Shown here piece by piece: positions 18,247-27,526 of a stretch of 62,915 bases of DNA (within the stretch, counting starts at the first letter, position 1; the number at the start of each line of letters is the position of its first letter). This DNA comes from Shewanella sp. (GTDB taxonomy: Bacteria > Pseudomonadota > Gammaproteobacteria > Enterobacterales > Shewanellaceae). Below the pieces are notes generated by a model. The model was not told the origin of the DNA and did no database searches. It saw only the letters and a program-made list of their open reading frames with translations. A program made the translations under genes and the position numbers. The stretch lies in the NCBI RefSeq assembly GCF_013214165.1, contig NZ_JABSSM010000009.1:1-62915 (forward strand), in the 5' to 3' direction.

Positions 18247-20835
18247 ATGTACCGAGTTATGGCCACCGGATTGGTGACAGTGTCTCTATTTGGCAGTGGA
18301 GTCATTCAGGCGGATGAATTTGTCTTGAGTAAACAGACTAAGCCAGTCTCCCAAGCTGTGAGCTTGGCTTTAGACCCTACTAAAGATGAGTTTTCCGGTA
18401 GTACCGACATCAAGATACAAGTACTTGAAAAAACAAAGGTCATTCAGCTTAACGGCGTCGATTATACCGCAAGCAACATTCAACTCACAGGCAACCAAGC
18501 CTGTGACATGACCGCCAAGATACTCGATACGGGTATCGTAAACCTTGTTTGTGAACAAGAGATTAAGCCAGGCAGTTATAACTTGCACCTGGATTTTAGC
18601 GCGCCTTTTAATCGTCAATCAGTGGGCTTATATAAGACGGTCGATGCCGGCGTGCCTTATCTATTCACTCAATTTGAGATGAGTGATGCACGTCGCAGCT
18701 TCCCGGTATTCGATGAGCCTGAATATAAGATCCCATTCCAAATCACCATTACCGCGCCGTCTAATGAGAAGGTCTACAGTAATACACCAGTTCAAAGCAC
18801 TAAGGTGGAAGGCGAGTTGACCACGCACGTGTTTGCTCAGACCAAGCCATTACCTTCCTATTTGGTGGCTTACGCTGTGGGTCAATTTGAAGAAGTGACC
18901 ATAGAAGGGATGAAGATCCCGGCTCGAGTGATCACCACCAAGGGAAAAATAGCACTGGCAGAATATGCCGTTAAAGAGATGCCGGCGATTCTCGCAGCGT
19001 TAGAAGCGTATTTTGGTGTCGATTATCCCTATAAAAAACTCGACTCGATTGCCGTGCCCGAGTTTCCCTTCGGCGCCATGGAGAATGCCGGCCTGGTGAC
19101 TTATAGAGAAGATATCTTACTTCTGGATGAACAGAGCGCCAATCAAAATACTAAACAATCATCTGTTTCTGTCGTCGCCCATGAACTCGCTCATCAGTGG
19201 TACGGTAACCTAGTGACCATGGAGTGGTGGAACGATTTATGGCTCAACGAAGCATTTGCTAGCTGGATGGCCGCTAAGGTGACTCATCAGCTACATCCTG
19301 AATTTGAATCGGATCTGCGTTTATCGAAGAACCGTGTCATGAGCATGGATGCACGTCTGTCGACTAAGCCTATTCGTAAGCCAATTAAGACAGAAGCCGA
19401 TATCATGGATGGCTTAGGACTGGCTTATAGTAAGGGGTCTGCCGTCTTGTCCATGGTAGAAAACTGGATTGGTGAAGAGAGCTTTAAACAAGGCATTCGC
19501 CAATACATCAAGGATCATGCCTTTAAGAATACTCAGGCCGATGACCTTTGGAATGCCTTATCTAAGGCGTCGGGTAAAGATGTGGGCAAAGTATTGAGTA
19601 CGTTTATCGAGCAATCCTCATACCCCTTGATCACTGTGGATGTAAAGGGTCAAACCTTGACGCTTTCTCAGCAAAGGTTTGTATTTGCTGGCAGTAAGGC
19701 GCCGGCTCAATCTTGGGTGGTGCCTGTGTCTATCAAGTATGGCAAGGGCGATAAAATAATATCGACCAGCATATTGCTCGACAGTGATACCAAAACCTTA
19801 GATCTAGAATTTACCCCGGATTGGATCTATCCAGATGCCGATGCCATGGGTTATTACCGTTGGTTATTAGATGATAAGCAGTTGGCTAATTTACTCGCCA
19901 ATGCGAAAACTAAGCTGACGGCGAGAGAACGTAAGGCGCTTATTTCATCTGCCGATGCGCTGCTCGACGGCGGCTTTATCTCGGCCGGTGATCTATTGGC
20001 AATATTGGCAGAGTTTATCGATGATGATCATCCTCAAATCGTCTCTTCGGCGCTGAGTTATCTGCAGATCCAGAAGAGGACCTTTATCGACGCAAGTAAT
20101 GAGGTCGAGTGGGCTAAATTTATCAGTGCCAAGGCGAAAATCGCTATCGACAAATATGGCCTGGTGGCGACGCCGGGTGAGAGCATAGAGATAAGTAAAC
20201 TGCGTCCTAGCCTTATCGCTATTCTGGCATTTGAAGGAAAAGATAAAGCGGTTATTCGCGATGCTAAATTGGCGAGTCAGGCCTACATAACAGGTGATGA
20301 ATCTGTCGATGCTTACCTGATAGGCACTCAACTTCAAATTGCAACATACTTTGGTAATGACGCATTAATTCAAAGAGTTAAGAATGAATTTGAGACAACT
20401 AAGAACCCACAAAAACGCACTAAACTCATGTATGCCTTAGGCTATGTTGCCGAGCCAAAACAGCAAAAAGCCATATTAGATTATAGCTTAACCGACAAGC
20501 TAAACGCTCCAGATCTTAAATATATCATGGCTGGACAGAGTTATACTCAGGTTCGAGAAGCCCTATTTAGAGACTGGGTATACAATAATTACGAGGTCGT
20601 TAAGGAAAAATTGCCACCATTTTCTGTGGCCAATCTGCCTAACTACACTGGTATGGGTTGCGATCTCAAAGCACTGCAGCAGACCAATAGTTTCTTCGAG
20701 CCTAAGCTTGAAGCGTCACCTGAATTTAAGCGTACTCTGGCTAAGCTTAACGAGAAAGTGAAAAACTGTGTCAAGCTTAAGACTCGCGAGCAGGCTAGCG
20801 TAGACAGTTATCTGCTACGTTTTAATGACAGCTAG
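18247..20835 (+). CDS. M1-family zinc aminopeptidase, exported
   Basis: 862 residues from the ATG at 18247, chosen over the ATG at 18241 because AAGGGA directly abuts the latter and is well placed for the former. A signal peptide covers about residues 1-22. The family motifs are GAMENAG (about residue 276) and HELAHQW with the distal Glu in NEAFASW (from about residue 312); a C-terminal helical ERAP-like domain follows. The protein removes N-terminal amino acids from peptides and is probably periplasmic or surface-located. It ends at a strong terminator. Confidence 0.93.
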   Translation: MYRVMATGLVTVSLFGSGVIQADEFVLSKQTKPVSQAVSLALDPTKDEFSGSTDIKIQVLEKTKVIQLNGVDYTASNIQLTGNQACDMTAKILDTGIVNLVCEQEIKPGSYNLHLDFSAPFNRQSVGLYKTVDAGVPYLFTQFEMSDARRSFPVFDEPEYKIPFQITITAPSNEKVYSNTPVQSTKVEGELTTHVFAQTKPLPSYLVAYAVGQFEEVTIEGMKIPARVITTKGKIALAEYAVKEMPAILAALEAYFGVDYPYKKLDSIAVPEFPFGAMENAGLVTYREDILLLDEQSANQNTKQSSVSVVAHELAHQWYGNLVTMEWWNDLWLNEAFASWMAAKVTHQLHPEFESDLRLSKNRVMSMDARLSTKPIRKPIKTEADIMDGLGLAYSKGSAVLSMVENWIGEESFKQGIRQYIKDHAFKNTQADDLWNALSKASGKDVGKVLSTFIEQSSYPLITVDVKGQTLTLSQQRFVFAGSKAPAQSWVVPVSIKYGKGDKIISTSILLDSDTKTLDLEFTPDWIYPDADAMGYYRWLLDDKQLANLLANAKTKLTARERKALISSADALLDGGFISAGDLLAILAEFIDDDHPQIVSSALSYLQIQKRTFIDASNEVEWAKFISAKAKIAIDKYGLVATPGESIEISKLRPSLIAILAFEGKDKAVIRDAKLASQAYITGDESVDAYLIGTQLQIATYFGNDALIQRVKNEFETTKNPQKRTKLMYALGYVAEPKQQKAILDYSLTDKLNAPDLKYIMAGQSYTQVREALFRDWVYNNYEVVKEKLPPFSVANLPNYTGMGCDLKALQQTNSFFEPKLEASPEFKRTLAKLNEKVKNCVKLKTREQASVDSYLLRFNDS

Positions 20836-20881
20836 ATTTTTCTAGTACTAAATCTTAAGTGCTAAGTAAAAAACAGCGCAT

Positions 20882-20911
20882 AAAAAGCGGAGCCCAGGGT
20901 TCCGCTTTTTT
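20882..20911. terminator. rho-independent terminator
   Basis: AAAAAGCGGA pairs with TCCGCTTTTT around a 9-base loop. It lies between the convergent aminopeptidase and recombinase genes and can serve both. Confidence 0.88.
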
Positions 20912-20991
20912 ATGTCAGCCATAGAAGTATTTAATGGTGTAACCATTTTTTACCGATTCTAGTCAGCATGCAATATGTTGTACGAGTACGG

Positions 20992-22059
20992 CTAATCTTT
21001 AGGTTTAAGATAATGTCTCAGGGAACGAGGATCCGTATGCCCAGTACGCGCCATAATATACAGATGGTCTTTGTCGTTTTCATGCAGCTGAGTCACGCAG
21101 CCACTGCGTAAACTGTGGGCTCCATAAAATTCCGGGCTTAATCCAGATTTAGCACAATACTTCTTTATCATCTGATAGATATCATCGCCACGCAAAAAAC
21201 CACGATTGACGGAAGGGGGATTATCATTCTTGTCTAAATGGTTACGATTGGCCACCGAGTAAGGCCTGAGCCGTTGACCATCTCGAGACAGGGAACGAAA
21301 CAGATGACCTTGAGTTAATTGTGAAACTTGCAGCCAATGTTTAACGGCTGCGAACGCCGAGAATAATTCCGACTCGGGCAAGTCTTTCCACTCCTTGTGT
21401 CCCTGCTGATTACTCTTAGAGTAGGCCAGTCTCACTTTCAATTTGTTGCGCATAAAATTGACATGGTTCACCTGGATATCCGCGAGTTCCGAGCGACGAA
21501 AACCGCCTTGAAAACCCAATTGAATAATGGCCTTATCTCGAGCCCGGGTTAATTCTTGCCCCTGCTTATCTATGGTCTGTAACAGTAACTCGAGTTCATC
21601 ATACATGATGGGCTGCTGATCATAATCCGAAGTCAGCCTATGTTTATTTCGACTTAAACCTCGCATGACCCGGATCACCAGTGGGTGCTCGGTTGGTGAA
21701 TGAAATCCGGCCTGTATATGATAAAAACGGATCGCCGCTAGCCGGGTGGTGATGGTCTGCTTAGAAAATTGTGTGCCTGTCTTTGGCTGCACTTGTTCTT
21801 TCTGATGACCAATAAATGAGATCACCGATCGTGGGTCCGCAGGCAGATGACTCAAACCATGATGCTGGCAATATTGAGTAAAAATGTTAAAGCTAGAACG
21901 ATAGACACGGCGAGTGTTGGGCGCAACTTCATATTCAGTCTCACTGGCTGCACTCTTGAAATCATCCAAGATTGAGATCGGCAGTTCCGTCTCCTCGAAG
22001 AAACTCTTATCGCTAGTGACTTGGCGTTGTTGATGCTGATTGATGCTGAGCTTATTCAT
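20992..22059 (-). CDS. tyrosine recombinase (phage-integrase family)
   Basis: 355 residues from the ATG at 22059; a TTG at 22095 would add 12 residues. An N-terminal SAM-like domain binds the core site (TRRVYRSSFNIFTQYC, SVISFIGHQ). The catalytic residues are visible: Arg in GFRRSELADI, HSLRSG, GHTDPRS and the nucleophile Tyr in LRHYLK. It lacks the N-terminal arm-binding domain of phage integrases and no phage or cassette genes adjoin. It may be a stand-alone Xer-like or element-derived recombinase. A 13-bp hairpin lies 62 bases upstream of the start. Confidence 0.9.
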   Translation of the reverse strand: MNKLSINQHQQRQVTSDKSFFEETELPISILDDFKSAASETEYEVAPNTRRVYRSSFNIFTQYCQHHGLSHLPADPRSVISFIGHQKEQVQPKTGTQFSKQTITTRLAAIRFYHIQAGFHSPTEHPLVIRVMRGLSRNKHRLTSDYDQQPIMYDELELLLQTIDKQGQELTRARDKAIIQLGFQGGFRRSELADIQVNHVNFMRNKLKVRLAYSKSNQQGHKEWKDLPESELFSAFAAVKHWLQVSQLTQGHLFRSLSRDGQRLRPYSVANRNHLDKNDNPPSVNRGFLRGDDIYQMIKKYCAKSGLSPEFYGAHSLRSGCVTQLHENDKDHLYIMARTGHTDPRSLRHYLKPKD

Positions 22060-22120
22060 GATAAAAACGCATGTTATCCCTGGAAGCAGAGCCAAAATTA
22101 TAGCTTTTGCTGTCCAACTC

Positions 22121-22150
22121 TACCAGTGATAATCGTCATTATCACTGGTA
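22121..22150. repeat. perfect 13-bp inverted repeat upstream of the recombinase
   Basis: TACCAGTGATAAT (22121-22133) and its exact complement (22138-22150) enclose CGTC. There is no T run, so termination is unlikely. Position between the recombinase start and its likely promoter suggests an operator or a recombinase recognition site, unproven. Confidence 0.65.
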
Positions 22151-22600
22151 GGGGCGGTATTAGTATAAATTTGAACAAATACGCCAGCGAATAGTTAAAA
22201 AGTATCAAAAACGTACTGGTTATGTGATGGTTATTGTCACGATTAGCCACAATGAGTGACGCGTTATTTAACTGTGCTTGGTTATTAACTAAGTGAGATA
22301 CAACATGAGACCGGTCATCGTAAATATTATTAATGCAAGCTGCTCTGGCCTGCATTGGGGTGAGCAAGTGGCGAGGGGTTATAACAGGACTTGATACTGA
22401 AAATGTCTGTTATAAGCTAATACATATTTTTAAGCCATTCGATAAACCCTATATATACATATTCAGCTGGCCAATATAGACACTTTCTTAATGACATACC
22501 GGCTAATGAAGACTTAAACAGCGAAATCAGCCGTAAAAACGAGCGGCTCTATCTCGATAGATGAGGTGCAGTACAGGCAATAAATAGTAAATCTAAATCG

Positions 22601-22718
22601 TGGTGCAACCATTTTATTGGCTGTGGAGAGTATTAATCAAACTAATAAACACGGCAATTATCTGACTCCAGTGGCATAATAATGGTTGCACCATACTATT
22701 GTTTGGTATACTTACCAA
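22601..22718 (+). promoter_or_regulatory. paired dyads and a promoter upstream of the ribbon-helix-helix gene
   Basis: A 13-bp perfect inverted pair TGGTGCAACCATT (22601-22613) and AATGGTTGCACCA (22681-22693) encloses 67 bases. The right arm overlaps a possible -35 region, with TATACT at 22707-22712 as a -10 inside a further dyad TTGGTA-N4-TACCAA (22703-22718). Each arm is itself a GGT-N3-ACC half-dyad. An operator for the downstream gene product is plausible. The rest of 22060-22812 has no supportable gene. Confidence 0.45.
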
Positions 22719-22812
22719 GTCAATGTGTGCTGAGCAGTGAACTAGATATAACCTCTTTTAAAAGAGTAATCGATAACAAGACTAAAAAAAGAAAAGACGA
22801 AAAGGGAATAAG

Positions 22813-23337
22813 ATGAGCTACAAACATCCATGGGTTTATCACGGTGAGTCGCCTAAAGCGGGAAGGAAATTATTGTTACTTGGAGTCGATGAACTCACAC
22901 TCGCCTTACCCCTGATCTATCGTCTTATTCACCCGGCAAAGATAGCTCAGAAGTCAGATTGGTTTAGTTCCCAGGTTGTGACTGCAGATGAAAAACAAAA
23001 CAGAGAATATATTTCGCTGGTGGAATTATTACAAGGAGTCACACGAGAGCGAAAAAATCTGCAAAATTTAATCGATCCCTTAACTCGATTGAACCACAGC
23101 ATGAATCAATATTTTAGTGATTACGGTTGGCGAATGGTACGCAAAGAATTGTCTCAGATTAAGAAGCGACAGAAAAAATCTCATATTGAACTCAGTAAAG
23201 ATCTGATCGTAAAACTGAAAGCTTATATGGAGCAAGAACGTTTAGACAGCTTGGATCAAGCCATAGATAATTTGCTGACCGAAGTCGAATCCTTTAAAGC
23301 GAGTGATCTCCAACAGTGCTTTAATCATTTGAATTGA
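22813..23337 (+). CDS. predicted ribbon-helix-helix protein, unknown function
   Basis: 174 residues, ATG with AAGGGA 6 bases ahead. The N-terminal two thirds is helical without a motif that I know. The C-terminal part (about residues 120-165, KKRQKKSHIELSKDLIVKLK then LDSLDQAIDNLL) reads as a ribbon-helix-helix: a basic strand of alternating residues followed by two helices. The order resembles the C-terminal half of the Ter macrodomain protein MatP, but the N-terminal part is not obviously similar, so MatP identity is not claimed. The upstream gap holds several dyads, fitting self-regulation. Confidence 0.65.
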   Translation: MSYKHPWVYHGESPKAGRKLLLLGVDELTLALPLIYRLIHPAKIAQKSDWFSSQVVTADEKQNREYISLVELLQGVTRERKNLQNLIDPLTRLNHSMNQYFSDYGWRMVRKELSQIKKRQKKSHIELSKDLIVKLKAYMEQERLDSLDQAIDNLLTEVESFKASDLQQCFNHLN

Positions 23338-23713
23338 ATATCAAGCTTGCCCACACTGGCACCTCCGCTGAAAAATGCAGGTCCGATTAATTCAATGCTG
23401 TATCTTCGGCAAGGACAAGCAGCTAAGGTTTGTGCTTGTCGACAAACCTTAGGATTGAAGCTATCGATAAAATCATGACAGAGTAAAAAGTGTGATGTTT
23501 ATAGGACGAGTTTATCCTTAAAGCAGAGAGCCCTGATATCGTAAGCTAGGTGTCCTTTGACACGATTGGCGCTATGCCTGTTCACGTTCATCCGATAGCT
23601 CTCTTGTATCAAAGTTTAGTCGAATTTGGCGAGAATAGGTAATTTAAGCTGCTAATAAATTGAGACGGAACTTGGCTAGACCCCTTTATACATCATGATT
23701 TTTGACTAAAGAG
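23338..23713. other. intergenic stretch without recognised features
   Basis: This 376-bp gap separates converging genes. I see no open frame with a ribosome site, no clear terminator and no repeat of the families described elsewhere. Confidence 0.5.
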
Positions 23714-24769
23714 CTAAGCCGTATCCTGAGGTAAACGGTTTAATGCCTGATTGGTCATATGGCGGCTAAAATCATTATTCTTGTGGTGATCGGGCGCCCA
23801 GCCTAACAAGAATCGTTGAAAATCGGCCCAGGCAACACCAAAAAGTGGCCGCCATTCTTGCTCAACAGCCGCGGCAGATATTGAGACATTATTGTTAATC
23901 ATGGCCTGCTTAAGTTTCGTGAAGTAGAAGCTGGTGAGGGGAGCATGGTGTTGCCTACATTCCTGTTCAGATAAGCAACTGCCGATGAAATATACTAGAT
24001 CTCTTATGCCACAACCTCCGCCAACGTATTGAAAATCGACCGCGGCGACCCGTGAACTGTCTTCGCTGAAGCAAAAATTAGCCACCTTGGCATCACCATG
24101 GATCAGTGTTTTGAAGCGTGTTTGGCTTAATAATGCATCGAGCCGGTGAGCCGACTGCTTAAGGCTAGAATCTGGCATGGCTAGATACTCATCTTCTCGG
24201 GTATCTAGGTGCCAGTAACAACCTTGTTTCCATAGCCCTTGAGGCCAATTTTCTTGCGGCGAATCCTGCATAAAATGCCCATGAAAATTCGCAAGCCATT
24301 CTATGCACACCTTAGTTTGCTCTAGTGTTAACCTTTGATGCCGCATGGGAAAACCTTCCGCATCGAGATCGCTAAGCAAGATGATCGCCGCACTATCACT
24401 GTCGATGCGTGGAGAGTGAACATCATAGGCACCAACTGCTGCATAGACTCGGTCATGGGATGTTAAGCCATAGCAGATGGGAACTCGGAAGTCTTCAGCA
24501 CACATCTTGGACCAGATATGATACCAATTTGCTTCCACGCGGTATGAGAGTAATTTTCTTTGATGAGAAGCCGAGGTGTTCCAACCTCTAGGGTGCTGAG
24601 TCTGCTTGGGAGGACGAATAGATTTGACGACAATACTGGCAGGACAGGTTTGGCCTTCGAGTCGATAACGGACTATGGCACCATAACCACTCCAGAGTGT
24701 TTGAATGGTTTCAACAGCAATAATAGAATCACAACTGATAGTTTGTGATATAAAATTTTCAATGTCCAA
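23714..24769 (-). CDS. APH/choline-kinase-like phosphotransferase (EcKinase type)
   Basis: 351 residues beginning with a TTG (24767-24769); no ATG lies near and the ribosome site is weak, so the start is uncertain. The kinase-like fold shows the nucleotide Lys (ASIVVKSI), ILLSDLDAEGFPMR, the catalytic loop LIHGDAKVANFCF and the metal-binding Asp in AVDFQYVGGGCGIRDLVYFI. The order and the VGGGCG extension suit the ecdysteroid-kinase-like/DUF1679 branch rather than true aminoglycoside kinases. The substrate is unknown. Confidence refers to the fold. Confidence 0.8.
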   Translation of the reverse strand: MDIENFISQTISCDSIIAVETIQTLWSGYGAIVRYRLEGQTCPASIVVKSIRPPKQTQHPRGWNTSASHQRKLLSYRVEANWYHIWSKMCAEDFRVPICYGLTSHDRVYAAVGAYDVHSPRIDSDSAAIILLSDLDAEGFPMRHQRLTLEQTKVCIEWLANFHGHFMQDSPQENWPQGLWKQGCYWHLDTREDEYLAMPDSSLKQSAHRLDALLSQTRFKTLIHGDAKVANFCFSEDSSRVAAVDFQYVGGGCGIRDLVYFIGSCLSEQECRQHHAPLTSFYFTKLKQAMINNNVSISAAAVEQEWRPLFGVAWADFQRFLLGWAPDHHKNNDFSRHMTNQALNRLPQDTA

Positions 24770-25048
24770 GGCTAATCACTTAAGTTAGATTTAACGCCGA
24801 TGATAACTTATATCTTTGAACTTGGGTACAGATAGGCAGAGAGCCTATATCAAGCTAGCTATCCCAGGGTTTTATAGCCTTGATCGGCGACTACGGCAAA
24901 TTGTATGCATAATTTCGAGAGCATAAACCCACCTTATTTTTAGCCAAAGGATTGAGGCCAGACTAGAGATAAATAACTATGGGGATTTGAATTACACTTA
25001 AGTGGATTAGCGTTATAATAATCCGACAGATCCATTTGGTTTACATCG

Positions 25049-25396
25049 ATGCCTAAAACACTCCCCTTGCCTAAAGACAAGAAACTCACGGTAATATGCA
25101 GAATTGAACCTGGCTGCTTGGGCCCGGATGGCTTAGATCATATTGCCGATTTCTGTCGCTTCGCTAATCAGGAACTGAAACGGCTTGATGCCAATTTCGT
25201 TATCTGGCAGCCACTGCCACGCTATGATAAATCCTTGCCCGAGATGCAGTATTCTGTTAATCAGAAACAATTGAGTCATGATAAGGTCGGTCAATATCTG
25301 GAGCATTTCAAAAGTGATTTAGATGATTTTGAAGAATATTTGCATGATAAATTATCGGTACTCATAGACGAGTTTCTGGCAAAGATTAAGGTCTAA
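25049..25396 (+). CDS. conserved-looking hypothetical protein
   Basis: 115 residues, soluble and mixed alpha/beta, starting MPKTLPLPKDKKLTVICRIE. There is no signal peptide or membrane segment. A single Cys pair-like pattern (CRIEPGC) and a predicted helical C-terminus (FKSDLDDFEEYLHDKL) are present. The coding pattern is good (charged, balanced codons, stop followed by an unrelated leader). I do not recognise a family and offer no function. It stands alone before an SDR gene 114 bases downstream. Confidence 0.65.
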   Translation: MPKTLPLPKDKKLTVICRIEPGCLGPDGLDHIADFCRFANQELKRLDANFVIWQPLPRYDKSLPEMQYSVNQKQLSHDKVGQYLEHFKSDLDDFEEYLHDKLSVLIDEFLAKIKV

Positions 25397-25510
25397 TTAT
25401 CGAGCCAGCGCTATGAGTTAATTGGTATTTTACGATTTGTGTGTACATTAGTTTCGTTATAACTAAAATTACGTCTGATCCCCTCATTACTCCAATCCAA
25501 GGAATACTTA

Positions 25511-26206
25511 ATGGCTAAACATCTCTTCATCACAGGTGCCAATCGAGGCCTGGGCCTGACTATGGTCAAACAGTATCTGCAAGCAGGCTGGAACGTGACT
25601 GCATGTTGCCGCGAGCCTGAACAAGCTGGCGAGTTAAAATCACTGCTCGAAGCCCATGAATCTCTGTCTGTTTTTCAGCTGGATGTCACCGATTATCAGG
25701 CGTTACGCCAGCTTGCGAATAATTTGCAGGGTGAGCCCATAGATCTATTGATCAATAATGCAGGCTATTATGGTCCTAAGGGCAGCACTCTTGGAGATAT
25801 CGACGCGGAAGAATGGCGCAAGGTTTTTGAGATAAATACAATCGCCCCTTTAAAAGTTTTAGAAGCCTTCCGAGCCAACCTCAAACTGGCATCTTCGAGT
25901 ATCTTTGCGATCTTGTCATCTAAAATGGGCAGCATGGCTGATAATACCAGCGGCGGAGCCTACCTATATCGCTCATCGAAAGCCGCGATTAACTCGGTGG
26001 TTAAGAGTCTATCGGTTGACTTAAGAGACGATCACATAGCAGTCTTTGCCTTGCATCCTGGCTGGGTGAGAACCGATATGGGCGGCCCCAATGGTCTTAT
26101 CGATACTCAAGAGTCCGTGACTGGGTTAAAGCGGGTATTAGATGAGGTAGACATGAGTCAAACAGGCGCGTTTTTAGACTTTCGTGGACAAGAAATCCCT
26201 TGGTAA
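25511..26206 (+). CDS. short-chain dehydrogenase/reductase
   Basis: 231 residues, classical SDR length, with AAGGA well placed before the ATG. The nucleotide motif is TGANRGLG, the acidic DVTD follows the third strand, NNAG is present, and the catalytic Ser and YxxxK read SSKMGS...YRSSKAA. The C-terminal HPGWVRTDMGG is as in C-factor-like SDRs, which use NAD(P). The substrate is unknown. A single-gene unit. Confidence 0.9.
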   Translation: MAKHLFITGANRGLGLTMVKQYLQAGWNVTACCREPEQAGELKSLLEAHESLSVFQLDVTDYQALRQLANNLQGEPIDLLINNAGYYGPKGSTLGDIDAEEWRKVFEINTIAPLKVLEAFRANLKLASSSIFAILSSKMGSMADNTSGGAYLYRSSKAAINSVVKSLSVDLRDDHIAVFALHPGWVRTDMGGPNGLIDTQESVTGLKRVLDEVDMSQTGAFLDFRGQEIPW

Positions 26207-26328
26207 TACCAGGTTTAACCTGATGTCTGGGTGCAGGATCATAGGTAAATAACAAAAACATCAGGTATTCACGCCACATGAGTACCTGATTTTACGTCCA
26301 AGTCGCAGTTTACTGGTTTTTAGATGAC

Positions 26329-27384
26329 CTAGCTTGCTCTTGGCATCGATTTATCGACTCCAAATGCGGGTGAAATGCACATCTTCACTTCGAAGCTATA
26401 GCCATAATCGGCAGATTTATCAGGGCGTATTTCTACAATTTCATAATCGTTGAGCTCTACTATATTACTACCAGGCGCGATAGCACAACGTGAACGACTG
26501 TCGGACTCGAGTCGATAAGCGAATGTGGCTATCATGCTTCTGACCATGTTCTCATAATCCTTACGGACATGTTCATACTTATCTTTTTGAGCCGTATCAT
26601 CATTGAAAGATATGCCTAAGGTGGTTGATCCAGCGTCGCTTGGATCATTTTTTCGCATGTTGGCTAGCTCATTAGATAGCTCTTCTTTATCTTTAGAGGA
26701 CAGTTCATTCATCAGCAGACCATCCGGATCGTTAAGGTCTAGGCTTAACTCATTGTCCAGACTCGTGATCAACACCAGGTGATAAAGTACCACCGTGGAT
26801 AATATCAGGCGGATGAACATGGTGGTGAGTCTGAAATGATTGTGATTGATGAGTTTAAAGCCAATTACACCGAAAGGTTTTAGCAACAAGAGACAGAACA
26901 GGTAGAAGGGGACAGCCACTTGTAACATCAATATTGCCAATGCTGTCATGACGATTATCCAAGCGGGTAGATACAGCAAGATGGCAAAGTTATGTGTGTA
27001 TGAGAAATGCTCGGTGGATACGCCGACGACTTCATTGACCACAGAAGCCGCCCCGGCGATGGCGAAATTGGCGATCACGGCATAAAAGAGCAGCAACGCC
27101 GCCTTACCCGATAAACTGTGCCAGACTCGTTCAAACAGGGGCCAAAACTCCAGAGTCAGGGCAACCACTGTCACTATGGCGACCATGCCCAAGTTATCAG
27201 AAAAAGTGAGTAAGCAGAGGGCTAGCAGATATAATTTTTGGGCTAACGTTAGCCTGCCAAGCAGGCCACTCATTGTCGCTAATATTTGAGCAATAAATTG
27301 ATAGATGATAATGATGATTTTCTTGGGCTTATCGATGCCCCGCTTAAAGCGTACACCCGCCTCTTCTTGGGGTAACTTTTCCAT
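26329..27384 (-). CDS. multi-span membrane protein, unknown function
   Basis: 351 residues. About five or six hydrophobic segments lie between residues 25 and 215. A soluble C-terminal part follows that is rich in Asp, Ser and Lys (NDPDGLLMNELSSKDKEEL) and ends with Cys residues in CAIAPGSNI and KMCISPAF. I do not recognise the family. The gene stands between convergent and divergent neighbours, so there is no operon clue. Confidence 0.7.
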   Translation of the reverse strand: MEKLPQEEAGVRFKRGIDKPKKIIIIIYQFIAQILATMSGLLGRLTLAQKLYLLALCLLTFSDNLGMVAIVTVVALTLEFWPLFERVWHSLSGKAALLLFYAVIANFAIAGAASVVNEVVGVSTEHFSYTHNFAILLYLPAWIIVMTALAILMLQVAVPFYLFCLLLLKPFGVIGFKLINHNHFRLTTMFIRLILSTVVLYHLVLITSLDNELSLDLNDPDGLLMNELSSKDKEELSNELANMRKNDPSDAGSTTLGISFNDDTAQKDKYEHVRKDYENMVRSMIATFAYRLESDSRSRCAIAPGSNIVELNDYEIVEIRPDKSADYGYSFEVKMCISPAFGVDKSMPRAS

Positions 27385-27462
27385 TAATTTCTGATCCTAA
27401 ACTATTCCATATGGATCAGATGATAACCCTTGATTAACAAGTCATCCACAAGTATTACTAAA

Positions 27463-27498
27463 TAAAACGCCCCATGGCTATCAGAAACCATGGGGCGT
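27463..27498 (-). terminator. rho-independent terminator of the M49-like gene
   Basis: ACGCCCCATGG pairs with CCATGGGGCGT around a 10-base loop. Read on the minus strand it is followed by a T-rich tract (TTTTATT), just after the stop codon at 27527. Confidence 0.85.
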
Positions 27499-27526
27499 GA
27501 ATACTGCTTAGCACCAAGCTTACAAA

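Noticed and set aside
22098..22367. 89-codon minus-strand frame upstream of the recombinase
   Set aside because: Passes through the hairpin region, has no ribosome site and looks random.
22813..23337. Identification as MatP
   Set aside because: Only the C-terminal ribbon-helix-helix part resembles MatP; the N-terminal part does not, and length and start differ.
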